From JACDCY01 sp964350145 (GTDB lineage: Bacteria > Gemmatimonadota > Gemmatimonadetes > Gemmatimonadales > Gemmatimonadaceae): a stretch of DNA of 64,000 nt. This document shows positions 26,586 to 35,397 of this stretch, piece by piece (the stretch's first letter is position 1; each line of letters opens with the position of its first letter). The notes under the pieces are model-generated. The model was not told where the DNA came from. It did not search any database and saw only the letters and a program-made list of their open reading frames with translations. The DNA lies in the NCBI GenBank assembly GCA_964350145.1, contig CAYGJL010000007.1, forward strand, positions 1 to 64,000. Direction: 5' to 3'. The translations under genes were made by a program, and so were the position numbers.

Positions 26586-28627
26586 CCCGCCGGTCGCGTG
26601 CTGAGCTTCGGACGGTAGGCGGCTGGTTCAGCGAGGAAATGACAGACGCTGCATTCCTTCTGGACGTAATGGTCCTGCGCCTTCTCCGTATGACACGTGC
26701 CACAGAAGCTGCGCGTCGGCGTCAGCCGCGCGATCGTCGTGGCCGTGTGGCACGCGTCACAGCGCTGATGCGCGATCTCCAACGTCTCGTGCGACGGCCC
26801 CGGATCCACCGCGGAATGGCAGGTCGCGCAAGTCCGCCCGGCAGCGTGGTGCTCGGAGTGGCAGTCCTTGCATTGCGCCTTGTCGCGTCCCGGCGCGAGC
26901 GTCACGGGCATGGTGTGACAATCCACGCACGCTTGCGAGCGATGGGGCGAGTGGAGGAAATCCACCGGCCGCGCGCGCGGCTCGTGCGCAGGCACCGCGA
27001 CGGTCATCGTGACAGTCTTGGGCACGCTGTATTCCGCGGTGCGGTGGCAGGATGCGCACCGCGCCTGCGACGGCGCCTGATGATGACAGATCGCGCACCC
27101 GCGCGGCGGTGTGAACGTCAGCCGGCCGTGCCCCGAGCCGGTCTCATGGCATTCGAGGCACGCGAGCTTCGTGTGCCTCGAATGCGGAAAGCTGTCTGCC
27201 GCTACTGGCGCGCTCTCCGCGCTCGACGGCACAGGCGGAAAGGTGTTTTCCGACTTGAGCCGCAGGACTTGGCGGGGCCACGGGGGGTCCGTCTTTCCGA
27301 CGCGTGGCGGCGCAGTGCCTCCCGGCGAAGCCCGCGACCCGGCGGCGCTGCCGACGAGTGAGCTGTGCGGCTGCGGGGAAACCGGCACGGCCGAGCGGCG
27401 TAGCGCAGCAGACGTGTCGAACGGCAGCGGCGGCCGGCGCTGGCTGCGCTGACGCACGCTCAGGTGGCAACCCTCGCAATTGCTGGCGTCCACCTTCGAG
27501 CGATGCGGTATGTGACAGGTGAGACACTGCGTGGCGACTTGCCGGTGACTCGCGCCCTGGTGGAACGGTTCATCGCGCCAGTTCGAATGGCATCCTGCGC
27601 TGGCACACGTCTCCCGGGCGGCCTCGGGCGTCTTCTGCTCGTGCGGGTTGTGGCAGGTGCCACACTTCCCGCCGTGCGGGTCGCGATCCTCGTCGAAATC
27701 CTCGAGCAGCTGCCGCATCTCGTGGCAGCCGAGACATTGCGCCTTGCCGGGGACCAGCGTGCCGCGCGCCGAATCCGTAGTTGCGAGCGCGGGCACGTCG
27801 GCGGTGAACTGATGGCAGGTCGTGCAATGCCGCACCGTCTGGTCGGCCATCTTCCCGAGCACGATGTCCGTGTCCTTCGTCTCGTGGCACCCGCTCTGGC
27901 CGCACGTCTCCTTCGCGGGCCGGAAGCGATGCACCTCGACGCCGTGGCACGTCACGCACTGCATTTCCTTCAGGTCGCTCGAATCGGATTCCAGGTGCAC
28001 ACGGTGACCCGCGGTCGCGGCCACGTGTTGCCACCGCGCGGTGTCCGCGGTCACGTGGCACGTGGCGCACACCTCGTTCGGAACCTTCGCGTGCTCGCCG
28101 ATGTCCTCCGGCCGCTCCTTGACCCAGACGTACATCTGCCGAAGGCTGGCGGAGATCGGCTGCTGATGGCAGTCGTGACACGACAGCTCCGCGTGCTTGT
28201 TCTCCTCGACGGAGAATCGCTGGAACGCCGGGTTCATCACATGACAGCCGATGCAGAAGTCGTTCGAGTGCTGCGTGTAGTTCCACGTAGCGGCGCCCAT
28301 GCTGCCGGCGGCGACGACCACCAGCACCGCTGCCGCGGCAACCGCGAGCTGCACGCCGCGGCTGCGCGACAGAAGCCAGTCGAGCAGCGCCCGCCGGCGC
28401 TTGACGAGGAACCAGCCCAGCGCCACCGCTACCACGGCGGCGAGAATCACCCCGCCGATCTGCACCCAGGGCGGGACGTTATTCAGGAGGAAGCGCACGA
28501 CCTGAGCGACGCCGCCCGGCAGCGGCGACTCGACCACCACCGAGTCAACCGGGGGTATCTCCGTTTGCTGAAGCGCCGCCGCCGAGTACAAACCTCGGAC
28601 GGCGGCGCTGAGCTCAGTGCCGGTCAC
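26582..28627 (-). CDS. Membrane-anchored 20-heme c-type cytochrome
   Basis: The 681-residue protein has two N-terminal membrane helices (about 58-78 and 93-112). A NapC/NirT-like start follows (DFCIGCHVMNPAFQ and CHDCHQQP), the hallmark of quinol-oxidizing tetraheme anchors. In total I count 18 CxxCH and two CxxxxCH sites. Eleven hemes lie before a Pro/Ser-rich linker (about 405-495) and nine after it, suggesting fusion of an inner-membrane quinol-side domain with a second multiheme domain. It could carry electrons from the quinone pool across the periplasm to the porin encoded next to it (ATGA overlap). Confidence 0.9.
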   Translation of the reverse strand: MTGTELSAAVRGLYSAAALQQTEIPPVDSVVVESPLPGGVAQVVRFLLNNVPPWVQIGGVILAAVVAVALGWFLVKRRRALLDWLLSRSRGVQLAVAAAAVLVVVAAGSMGAATWNYTQHSNDFCIGCHVMNPAFQRFSVEENKHAELSCHDCHQQPISASLRQMYVWVKERPEDIGEHAKVPNEVCATCHVTADTARWQHVAATAGHRVHLESDSSDLKEMQCVTCHGVEVHRFRPAKETCGQSGCHETKDTDIVLGKMADQTVRHCTTCHQFTADVPALATTDSARGTLVPGKAQCLGCHEMRQLLEDFDEDRDPHGGKCGTCHNPHEQKTPEAARETCASAGCHSNWRDEPFHQGASHRQVATQCLTCHIPHRSKVDASNCEGCHLSVRQRSQRRPPLPFDTSAALRRSAVPVSPQPHSSLVGSAAGSRASPGGTAPPRVGKTDPPWPRQVLRLKSENTFPPVPSSAESAPVAADSFPHSRHTKLACLECHETGSGHGRLTFTPPRGCAICHHQAPSQARCASCHRTAEYSVPKTVTMTVAVPAHEPRARPVDFLHSPHRSQACVDCHTMPVTLAPGRDKAQCKDCHSEHHAAGRTCATCHSAVDPGPSHETLEIAHQRCDACHTATTIARLTPTRSFCGTCHTEKAQDHYVQKECSVCHFLAEPAAYRPKLSTRPAG

Positions 28628-28645
28628 CGGGTGAACGGGCGCGGA

Positions 28646-30241
28646 TTACCTGCCTGGCGCCCTGCGAGACACCTGCACTGTCCGAGCAAATTCCGGGTCA
28701 TTAATCAAGTTGAGGCTGCGCTGCTCGGCGAGAGACGGCCCTGGCAGCGCGTAGTACGACCGCACGTAGTTGATAGTGGCGATTAGCAGCGCCCGGCACA
28801 AGAAGGGGTTGTGCACTCCCTTCGAGTTGTCGGCGTTCGACTGCTCGTACTCGCCGCACAGCCGGACGTTGAATTCGGCCCCTTCGGCCGGCGTGGTCAT
28901 GTTGTCGGTGTTGCTCCACTCGCCCGGGCGAGTCGCCTTCACCGTCGCCAGCATGCCGCCGTCCCTGGGGGCGGCCTCGAGGTAATGGCTGTGGTCCAGA
29001 TCCGTCCAGAGCTGGTCCGCGAAGGACTTCATCAGCGCGCGGGAGTCGTTGAAGATGGTGGCCGCTGCCGCAGCGCTCCCGTGACACCCGGAGGCCGTGC
29101 AACTCTGCCACGTCCTGGCTGTTGCGGTATATGCGCAAGTCTTGTCGGCCGTCGGCTTGCCGGTCGCGTCGAGACAGGGAACCGGGCGCATGAGGTGACC
29201 GGTCGATTGGAAGGCGAACGCTCCCGTCGCCTTGTCGGTGACGGTGAACCTGTTGACATGGCAGCCGGCGCAGAGTCTCGGATTCTTGGTCGTAGCGTGC
29301 GACCCGAAGATCCGCGCCGTGTCGTACTGGAAGCCCGGGGGCCGCCAGCCGGCAAAGCCGAGCAGCACGGCGCCTTGCGGGGCGTGTGGTCGGGTGGCGG
29401 CGTAACCAGTCAGCTCCGGCACGGCGACCCGCATGTGACAACGCATGCAGAGGTTCAACTCGGGATCCGCCGCGCTGATCGAAAACCGCAGCTGCTTCGC
29501 ATTGGTCGAGCCGTGCGGGTCGTGGCATACAGCGCAAGTCGTAGGCTGGGCTCCCGTCGCCAGATCCTTCTCCTGGTAGTTCCCATCTTCGCCAAAGCGC
29601 GCCAGCGCGCCGCGTCCGTCATGACAGCCAGCGCAGCTTTCCCTGGACGCGCGCGAAGGGTCGACAAAGGCGTGTCGCGATTCCTTCCACTCCTCCGCGA
29701 ACGGCTGGTGTACTCCGGAATGGCAGTCGCCGCAGTTACCGCTGCCGGCCATGCCGACCTTAGCGAGCGGCCGTATGAGCGTTCCCTGGCTCACGCCTTC
29801 GACGTGCTGCAGGCCGGGGCCATGGCAGCTCTCGCACTGAACGTCGTTGTACGTGTCCACCTTCACCTTATCGTATCCGGACGTGGTACCGCCCACCGAA
29901 TTCCCCTTGCCGGTCACGGTGTGGCAGCTGTAGCAGAAGTCCTGCTTCGCTGAAGAAGCCTCGAGCGTGGCGTGCGCGCTGGCGTGCGCGGTGGTCACCC
30001 AGCTCGCCTGGAAGCCGGAGTGGCAGTTGCCGCAAGTCGTCTGCTTCGCACCCGCGTCGTAGTAGCCGAGGAAGCCGGACGCGGCATCGGGCGGCGGATT
30101 GAACGGCGCTCGATCGCGGAAGACCACCGAGTCGCCGGAGCAGCCGGCGATGGCCGCGAGAACGAAGACACCTGCAGCGAGCGAATGAACAGAGGGAATG
30201 CGCCTGAGCGTTGATAGAAGACTGCGCATAAGGTGACTCAT
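28646..30241 (-). CDS. Nine-heme cytochrome c lipoprotein
   Basis: The product (531 residues) has a lipobox (LAAIAGC near residue 35), eight CxxCH sites and one CTASGCH (CxxxxCH). The C-terminal third lacks hemes but has conserved-looking Cys, Trp and Asp residues. It leads the leftward operon 30241-23154. As a lipoprotein beside a porin-cytochrome set, it is a candidate outer-surface terminal reductase; a periplasm-facing location is also possible. The ATG at 30241 is used; another at 30229 is in frame. The regulatory gap upstream is shared with the NapA-like operon. Confidence 0.88.
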   Translation of the reverse strand: MSHLMRSLLSTLRRIPSVHSLAAGVFVLAAIAGCSGDSVVFRDRAPFNPPPDAASGFLGYYDAGAKQTTCGNCHSGFQASWVTTAHASAHATLEASSAKQDFCYSCHTVTGKGNSVGGTTSGYDKVKVDTYNDVQCESCHGPGLQHVEGVSQGTLIRPLAKVGMAGSGNCGDCHSGVHQPFAEEWKESRHAFVDPSRASRESCAGCHDGRGALARFGEDGNYQEKDLATGAQPTTCAVCHDPHGSTNAKQLRFSISAADPELNLCMRCHMRVAVPELTGYAATRPHAPQGAVLLGFAGWRPPGFQYDTARIFGSHATTKNPRLCAGCHVNRFTVTDKATGAFAFQSTGHLMRPVPCLDATGKPTADKTCAYTATARTWQSCTASGCHGSAAAAATIFNDSRALMKSFADQLWTDLDHSHYLEAAPRDGGMLATVKATRPGEWSNTDNMTTPAEGAEFNVRLCGEYEQSNADNSKGVHNPFLCRALLIATINYVRSYYALPGPSLAEQRSLNLINDPEFARTVQVSRRAPGR

Positions 30242-30280
30242 CAGCAGGACCCCCGGGATGACACGCCAGTTGGACCACTC

Positions 30281-30286
30281 ATTACA
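30281..30286 (-). promoter_or_regulatory. Extended -10-like box for the multiheme operon
   Basis: Leftward, TGTAAT is immediately preceded by TGT, giving an extended -10 (TGn) form, 40 bases upstream of the nine-heme gene. No good -35 accompanies it, which suits an extended -10 or an activator-dependent promoter. Confidence 0.35.
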
Positions 30287-30392
30287 ACAACTCAAAAATG
30301 GGCACCGCGCAAGAACCGTGAAAGTCAGGAATTCCCCTTAGCTGTGTCGGCAATCCTCCCTGCTGGTGTCGGGAGATCGGACCGCACATATC

Positions 30393-30410
30393 GGGAATTG
30401 GATGATTCCC
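30393..30410. promoter_or_regulatory. Palindrome GGGAAT-N6-ATTCCC, possible operator
   Basis: A perfect 6-base dyad separated by 6 bases lies in the 262-base divergent gap between the multiheme operon and the NapA-like operon, well placed to control both. No regulator is identified. Confidence 0.4.
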
Positions 30411-30503
30411 AACACGCGCGCTCAAGAGCTATCCATGGGGCCACGTGCACCGGCTGCGGCAATGCGCTCGTCCGCGGCCGCCCGCCTCCAACCAGGGCGC
30501 GCG

Positions 30504-32849
30504 ATGAGAAAGGTCGAACGGAGAGAGTTCCTCAAAGGAATCGCCGCCGTCTCGGCCGCCACGGCCGGGTCGGCGCTGGCGCCGCGCACGCTGCTGCCCG
30601 CGCCTGTGGGGTTCGCTCCGACCGTGGCATCCGCCGTGGACTGGCGCAAGACGCCGTGCGCGATGTGCGGCGTCGGCTGCGGGCTGCTGGTCGCCGTCGA
30701 AGCCGGCCGCGCGGGCGCGGTCAAGGGCGACCCGGGCTCGCCCGTCGGCAAGGGACTAGCGTGCGCGAAAGGATATTACTCGGTCCAGGCGTTGTATGGC
30801 CGCGATCGCCTCACTCGCGCCAGGATCCGGCGAGGACGCGGATTCGAAAACGCGCCGATGAGCGAGGCGCTTGACCTGGTCGCGCAACGTCTGCGCGAGA
30901 CGATCGAGCAACACGGCAAGGACAGCGTCGCGATCTACGGCTCCGCCCAGTGGAGCATCACGGACGCGTACGTCGCGTCCAAGCTATTCAAGGCCGGGAT
31001 CGGCACCAACAACGTGGAGTCGAGCTCGCGGCTGCATGCGGCGGCAGCGATGGCGGGCCTCGAGACCAGTTTCGGTCTCGACGGAGCCGTGGGTTGTTAC
31101 GAGGACGTGGACCACGCCGACGTCTTCATCCTGTGGGACATCAATCTCGCCGAGACGGATCCCGTCCTCTTCTCCCGCATGCTCGACCGCCGCCGGCGCG
31201 ACCGCTCGGTTCGAATCGTGGACCTCACTACCCGCACCACGCGCACCAGCTACGCCGCCGACCGCTCGCTCCTGCACACGCCGCACTCGGGGCTGGCGCT
31301 CGCCAACGCGATCTGCCGCGAGATCATCGCGCGGAAATGGGTCAATCGTGAGTTCGTGGACCGACACGTCGCGTTCAAGCGCGGCAAGACCGGCATCGGT
31401 CACGGGCTCACCGATGACGCCCTCGTCGCCGACGCGGCAACGCCTGCGGACCGGGGCGACTACGAGGAGTTTCTCGCGCCGTACACCGCGGAGCGCGCGC
31501 AGCAGCTCTCCGGGCTGAGCGCGGATGACGTGCGCTGGCTTGCCACCCTGTACGGCGATCGCGCTCGCAAGGTGATGACCGTGTGGGGCGCCGAGGTGAG
31601 CAGGCATTCGCGCGGCACGTGGCTGAACAACCTCCTGTACAACATTCATCTGCTCGTCGGCAAGATCGCTTCGCCCGGCAACGCCGCGCTGTGCCTCACC
31701 GGCCAGCCCAGCGGGTGCAACGCCGTCCACGACGCTGGCTCGCTGACCCACACCCTGCCGCGCGGCGTGGTGTCGAGCGCGGACGACCGCCGCAGAGCAG
31801 CCGCGATCTGGGGCGTTTCGGCCGACGCCATCGCCCCCCGCCCCGCCCGCAGCGCGCTGCCGATGTTCCGCGCGCTCGACCGAGGCGACATCCGCTGTCT
31901 CTGGATACAGGGCACCAATCCGATGGTGAGCCTTCCGAATCTTAGCAGGTACCGGCGCGCCGCCGGCAAGGAAGACCGGTTCATCGTTGTGTCGGAATCG
32001 TACCCCACGCCCACCACGGACGTCGCCGACGTCGTTCTCCCCGCGGCGATGTGGCTGGAGCGCGAGGGCATTTTCGGGAACGGCGAGCGGAGAGCGCAGC
32101 ACTTCGCGCAGCTAGTCGCTCCGCCGGGCGATTCGATGAGCCCAGCGTGGCAGATGATCGAAGTTGCGCGCCGGATGGGGTTCACGCGCCTCTTCCCGTG
32201 GGACAGGCGCGAGCACGTCGCGGACATCTGGGAAGAGTATCGCAGGTTTCACGACCAGCCGAGCAGCGCGCTTCCCTCCATGTCCGAGCTGCGCGCGCGC
32301 CCGGGCGTCATCTGGCCGTTCGTCGGCGGCCGCGAGACGAAGTGGCGGTACAACGCCGCGCACGACCCATCCGCGGACCGGGCGCGCGGGGGCTTCGACT
32401 TCTACGGCCACGCGGATCACAGAGCCTGGATCTGGCTGCGCCCGCACGAGCCGCCCGCGGAATCGCCGGACCAGACGTATCCGTTCTGGCTCACGGTCGG
32501 CGCCGTGCTCGAGCACTCGAATACCGGCGTCATGACCCGCCGCATCCCGACGCTGCACCGGTCCGTGCCGCGAGCGTACCTCGAAATGAATCGCGAAGAC
32601 GCGCGGCGGCTGGGAATCACGAATCGCGAGATGGTGCGACTGGTGAGCCGCCGCGGCTCGCTCACCATCGAAGCGCGCATCGATTATCGCTCGCGACCGC
32701 CCCGCGGCAAGCTCTTCGTGCCGTCCTTCGACGAAGCCGTACCTGTCAGCGAGCTGATGCTGGACGCATTCTGTCCTTTGTCGGGCCAGCCGGACACGAC
32801 AATCTGCGCGGTGCGCGTCGAGCGACTGGGCGGAAGGAATGGTGCGTGA
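30504..32849 (+). CDS. NapA-like periplasmic molybdopterin oxidoreductase with altered Mo ligand
   Basis: The 781-residue product has a Tat signal (VERREFLKGIAA) and a [4Fe-4S] site C52-x2-C55-x3-C59...C87 with Lys89. NapA-type segments include VKGDPGSPVGKGLACAKGY, MWLEREGIFGNGERRAQ and AVLEHSNTGVMTRRIP. In NapA the Mo-ligating Cys lies in R-x-C-M-A-S-A; here the aligned segment is SSRLHAAAAMAG, so His178 replaces Cys. The function may therefore differ from nitrate reduction. It overlaps a NapB-like cytochrome gene by GTGA and belongs to an operon with a tetraheme lipoprotein and an FeS/NrfD quinone module. The start at 30504 is chosen for the Tat motif. Confidence 0.88.
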   Translation: MRKVERREFLKGIAAVSAATAGSALAPRTLLPAPVGFAPTVASAVDWRKTPCAMCGVGCGLLVAVEAGRAGAVKGDPGSPVGKGLACAKGYYSVQALYGRDRLTRARIRRGRGFENAPMSEALDLVAQRLRETIEQHGKDSVAIYGSAQWSITDAYVASKLFKAGIGTNNVESSSRLHAAAAMAGLETSFGLDGAVGCYEDVDHADVFILWDINLAETDPVLFSRMLDRRRRDRSVRIVDLTTRTTRTSYAADRSLLHTPHSGLALANAICREIIARKWVNREFVDRHVAFKRGKTGIGHGLTDDALVADAATPADRGDYEEFLAPYTAERAQQLSGLSADDVRWLATLYGDRARKVMTVWGAEVSRHSRGTWLNNLLYNIHLLVGKIASPGNAALCLTGQPSGCNAVHDAGSLTHTLPRGVVSSADDRRRAAAIWGVSADAIAPRPARSALPMFRALDRGDIRCLWIQGTNPMVSLPNLSRYRRAAGKEDRFIVVSESYPTPTTDVADVVLPAAMWLEREGIFGNGERRAQHFAQLVAPPGDSMSPAWQMIEVARRMGFTRLFPWDRREHVADIWEEYRRFHDQPSSALPSMSELRARPGVIWPFVGGRETKWRYNAAHDPSADRARGGFDFYGHADHRAWIWLRPHEPPAESPDQTYPFWLTVGAVLEHSNTGVMTRRIPTLHRSVPRAYLEMNREDARRLGITNREMVRLVSRRGSLTIEARIDYRSRPPRGKLFVPSFDEAVPVSELMLDAFCPLSGQPDTTICAVRVERLGGRNGA

Positions 32850-33661
32850 GCCGGCGCTACGACCAGCCGCGGGGAGTCGCCGCCCGGGTGCTCCTGATCG
32901 CGTCGGCGGTGGTCGCGATCGCGGCGATCGTCGTCGCGTTCGGAGACGCCACGGCGAGACGAGCGGCCGAGGGACCGCGCGTGTCCGCGGCGCTATTCAC
33001 GGCCGGAGAGCCGCCGATCGCCGCCGAAGCGGATGTGTTTCGCACGCACGCCGGCGTCCTGGCGATCGATCCCGGCTCGGAGCTGCGACGATCGGCCCAC
33101 CCGCGCACACTCGCGACTTGGCGCAACCTGCGCGCGTACCCGGGTGCGCCGCCGCGAATTCCGCACGGACTCTCGCCCGATGAATTCCAGAACGGCGGCT
33201 GCAACACATGTCACGAGCGCGGCGGATATTCGCAGCGGTTCGGCGCGTACGTCCCGATCACCCCGCACCCGGAGATGGGCGCGTGCCTGCAATGCCACGT
33301 TGGCGACGGTCAGCTGATGGCGATCGCGCTGCCGTCCACGGATCCGAGCGCGCGCTGCCGCCAGTGCCACACTCCCGAAGCGGGACGCTGGACGGAAGCG
33401 ACTGTGAACTGGAGACCGATTGCCTGGCCGCGACTGGCGCAACGCTCCTCCGCGAGCGGGCCGCCGCCGATTCCGCACCCGCTGGAATTTCGCGGCAACT
33501 GTCTCTCGTGCCACGCGGCGCCTTCAGCCGTGCAGGAGATCCGGACGACGCACCCGGAGCGGGCCGACTGCAAGCAATGTCACCTGCGCCAGGACGCTGC
33601 GAGCAGCGAATTCGTCCGGCCCGTGCGCGCCGCCGGATCTCGATCGGAAGGAACCTCGTGA
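32846..33661 (+). CDS. NapB-like pentaheme cytochrome c
   Basis: The product (271 residues) has an N-terminal hydrophobic anchor or signal (residues 12-32) and five heme sites: CNTCH, CLQCH, CRQCH, CLSCH and CKQCH. The AYPGAPPRIPHGL segment before the first heme and IPHPLEFRGNC before the fourth resemble NapB. NapB normally has two hemes, so this is an expanded form. It should be the direct electron donor or acceptor of the NapA-like enzyme. The GTG start overlaps the napA-like stop, and the stop overlaps the next GTG. Confidence 0.82.
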   Translation: MSRRYDQPRGVAARVLLIASAVVAIAAIVVAFGDATARRAAEGPRVSAALFTAGEPPIAAEADVFRTHAGVLAIDPGSELRRSAHPRTLATWRNLRAYPGAPPRIPHGLSPDEFQNGGCNTCHERGGYSQRFGAYVPITPHPEMGACLQCHVGDGQLMAIALPSTDPSARCRQCHTPEAGRWTEATVNWRPIAWPRLAQRSSASGPPPIPHPLEFRGNCLSCHAAPSAVQEIRTTHPERADCKQCHLRQDAASSEFVRPVRAAGSRSEGTS

Positions 33662-34416
33662 GACACGGCCGGATCATCACGACGCTCGCGGGCGTCGCGC
33701 TGCTCACGGCGAGCCTCGCCTGCCGCGGCCGCGAGCGCACGGCGGAGGACGACCGCTCGGAGCTCGGCACGCCCGCGGGCGCCCCCGTCGCCGACGCGGA
33801 ACGCGCGCGAACGGATACGACGGTGGTTGCGCGCCGCGATACCGCCGTCGAGCCGGGCGCGCTCGGGACCGTCCCGACCGCGCCGGTGGATCTCTGGCAG
33901 GGCCCGGGCGGGCTGCCATTCGAGGTCGCGCTGCGCACGGGCGATCCCGCGTCGGCCATGGCGCGCAGGTTCGGCCAGATCACCCTGCGAACGTCGCTCC
34001 GCTCGCGCGCCGCCGATCTCGGTCAATACCCGTGCACGTCGTGTCATCTCGGACGGCGCATCGTGCTGGCCGACGAGCGTGTCCCTGACGCGCACCAGAA
34101 CATCGAGGCGGTGCATCCGCGGCAGACCGGCGGGACGTGCTCCACCTGCCACTCCGCGGACAACGTGGAGCTGCTCGCGCTCAAGAGCGGCGAGCGCGCC
34201 ACCCTCGACCACACCTACCGGTTGTGCGCGCAGTGCCACTTCTCGCAGGCCGATGCGTGGGCGGCTGGCGCGCACGGCAAGCGCCTCGACGGGTGGCAGG
34301 GCCGCCGCGTGCTGATGGGCTGCGCCGACTGCCACGATCCGCACCAGCCGGCGCTCGAGCCGCGCATCCCCTTCCGCGCTCCACGCATCGAGCGACTCCG
34401 GGGCCAGGGACGATGA
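33658..34416 (+). CDS. Tetraheme cytochrome c lipoprotein
   Basis: The 252-residue product has a lipoprotein signal ending TASLAC, an Ala/Thr/Arg-rich linker and four heme motifs: CTSCH, CSTCH, CAQCH and CADCH. The last is in the common form CADCHDPHQP. The GTG start overlaps the pentaheme gene (GTGA) and the stop overlaps the ferredoxin gene (ATGA). It likely shuttles electrons between the FeS/NrfD module and the pentaheme/molybdoenzyme pair. Confidence 0.85.
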   Translation: MRHGRIITTLAGVALLTASLACRGRERTAEDDRSELGTPAGAPVADAERARTDTTVVARRDTAVEPGALGTVPTAPVDLWQGPGGLPFEVALRTGDPASAMARRFGQITLRTSLRSRAADLGQYPCTSCHLGRRIVLADERVPDAHQNIEAVHPRQTGGTCSTCHSADNVELLALKSGERATLDHTYRLCAQCHFSQADAWAAGAHGKRLDGWQGRRVLMGCADCHDPHQPALEPRIPFRAPRIERLRGQGR

Positions 34417-35390
34417 CCTTCGACCAGACCGGGGACGCCATGCCCGACACCACGGAGCAGACTCTCATGCAGAAGCGCGTGGACCGGCGGCGCGCGCTGG
34501 GGATTCTGCTCGGCGGAGCGGCAGCCGGCGCCAGCGCCGTGGCCGCCTGCGCGCCCGCCAGCGGGATGTCGGCCGAATCGAAGGAGGTCAGGCTGCTCGC
34601 TTGGCGCGAGTACATCAAGGGCAACTACCGGACGATGACGGAGACGGAGAAGGCCGACACGATCGCGCGGCTCGAGCGGCTCGCGGAGCTGAAGAGCGGC
34701 GCCGACGTGACGATCCAGTCCACGGGCGCGCAGCCCGGCGTGGTGTTCGGCTACGCCTTCAACATCTCGAAATGCCAGGGATTCCGGAGCTGCATCGAAG
34801 CGTGCATCAACGAGAACAATCTCGACCGCCGCGCCGCCACCCAGTACATCCGCATCTTCGAGATGGAGGACGGCGTGATCGACCTCGATCATGCCGACGC
34901 GACGTTCCAGCACGAGGTGCCCGCCGATGGTCACTTCTACATGGGAACGCAGTGCTTCCAGTGCGCCGACCCGCCGTGCGTGAAGGTGTGTCCCGTGGGC
35001 GCGACATGGCAGGAGCCGGACGGCATCACCGTCGTGGACTACGACTGGTGCATCGGCTGCCGCTACTGCATGGCAGCGTGCCCCTACTGGGCGCGCCGGT
35101 TCAACTGGAGTGAGCCGGACGTACCGGTCGCCGAGGTGAATACGAATCAGCACTACCTCGGCAACCGGGCACGCAAGACGGGCGTCGTGGAGAAGTGCCA
35201 CTTCTGCATTCATCGCACTCGCAAGGGCCAGCTCCCGGCGTGCGTCGAGGCATGTCCGACGGGAGCGCGCGTGTTCGGCAATCTGCTGGATCCGGACTCG
35301 GAGATCCGCTGGGTGCTGGCGAACAAGCGCGTGTTCCGCCTGAAGGAAGATCTGAAGACAGAGCCGCGCTTCTGGTACTTCACCGACTGA
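34413..35390 (+). CDS. Tat-type ferredoxin subunit with an incomplete first cluster motif
   Basis: The 325-residue product has a twin-arginine-like signal (VDRRRALGILLGG) that ends in AACAP, possibly a lipobox. Cluster motifs are CQGFRSCIEAC, CFQCADPPCVKVCP, CIGCRYCMAACP, and CHFC with CVEACP. In the first set the second Cys of the usual CxxCxxCxxxC is Phe, leaving three Cys, so it may hold a [3Fe-4S] cluster or use another ligand. It is coupled to the tetraheme gene by ATGA and followed by an NrfD gene, forming the electron relay of this molybdoenzyme complex. Confidence 0.9.
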   Translation: MTFDQTGDAMPDTTEQTLMQKRVDRRRALGILLGGAAAGASAVAACAPASGMSAESKEVRLLAWREYIKGNYRTMTETEKADTIARLERLAELKSGADVTIQSTGAQPGVVFGYAFNISKCQGFRSCIEACINENNLDRRAATQYIRIFEMEDGVIDLDHADATFQHEVPADGHFYMGTQCFQCADPPCVKVCPVGATWQEPDGITVVDYDWCIGCRYCMAACPYWARRFNWSEPDVPVAEVNTNQHYLGNRARKTGVVEKCHFCIHRTRKGQLPACVEACPTGARVFGNLLDPDSEIRWVLANKRVFRLKEDLKTEPRFWYFTD

Positions 35391-35397
35391 GGCGACC

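Noticed and set aside
27464..29953. Plus-strand frames (440 and 380 codons) opposite the 20-heme and nine-heme genes
   Set aside because: Antisense shadows; the opposite strand has dense, correctly spaced heme motifs.
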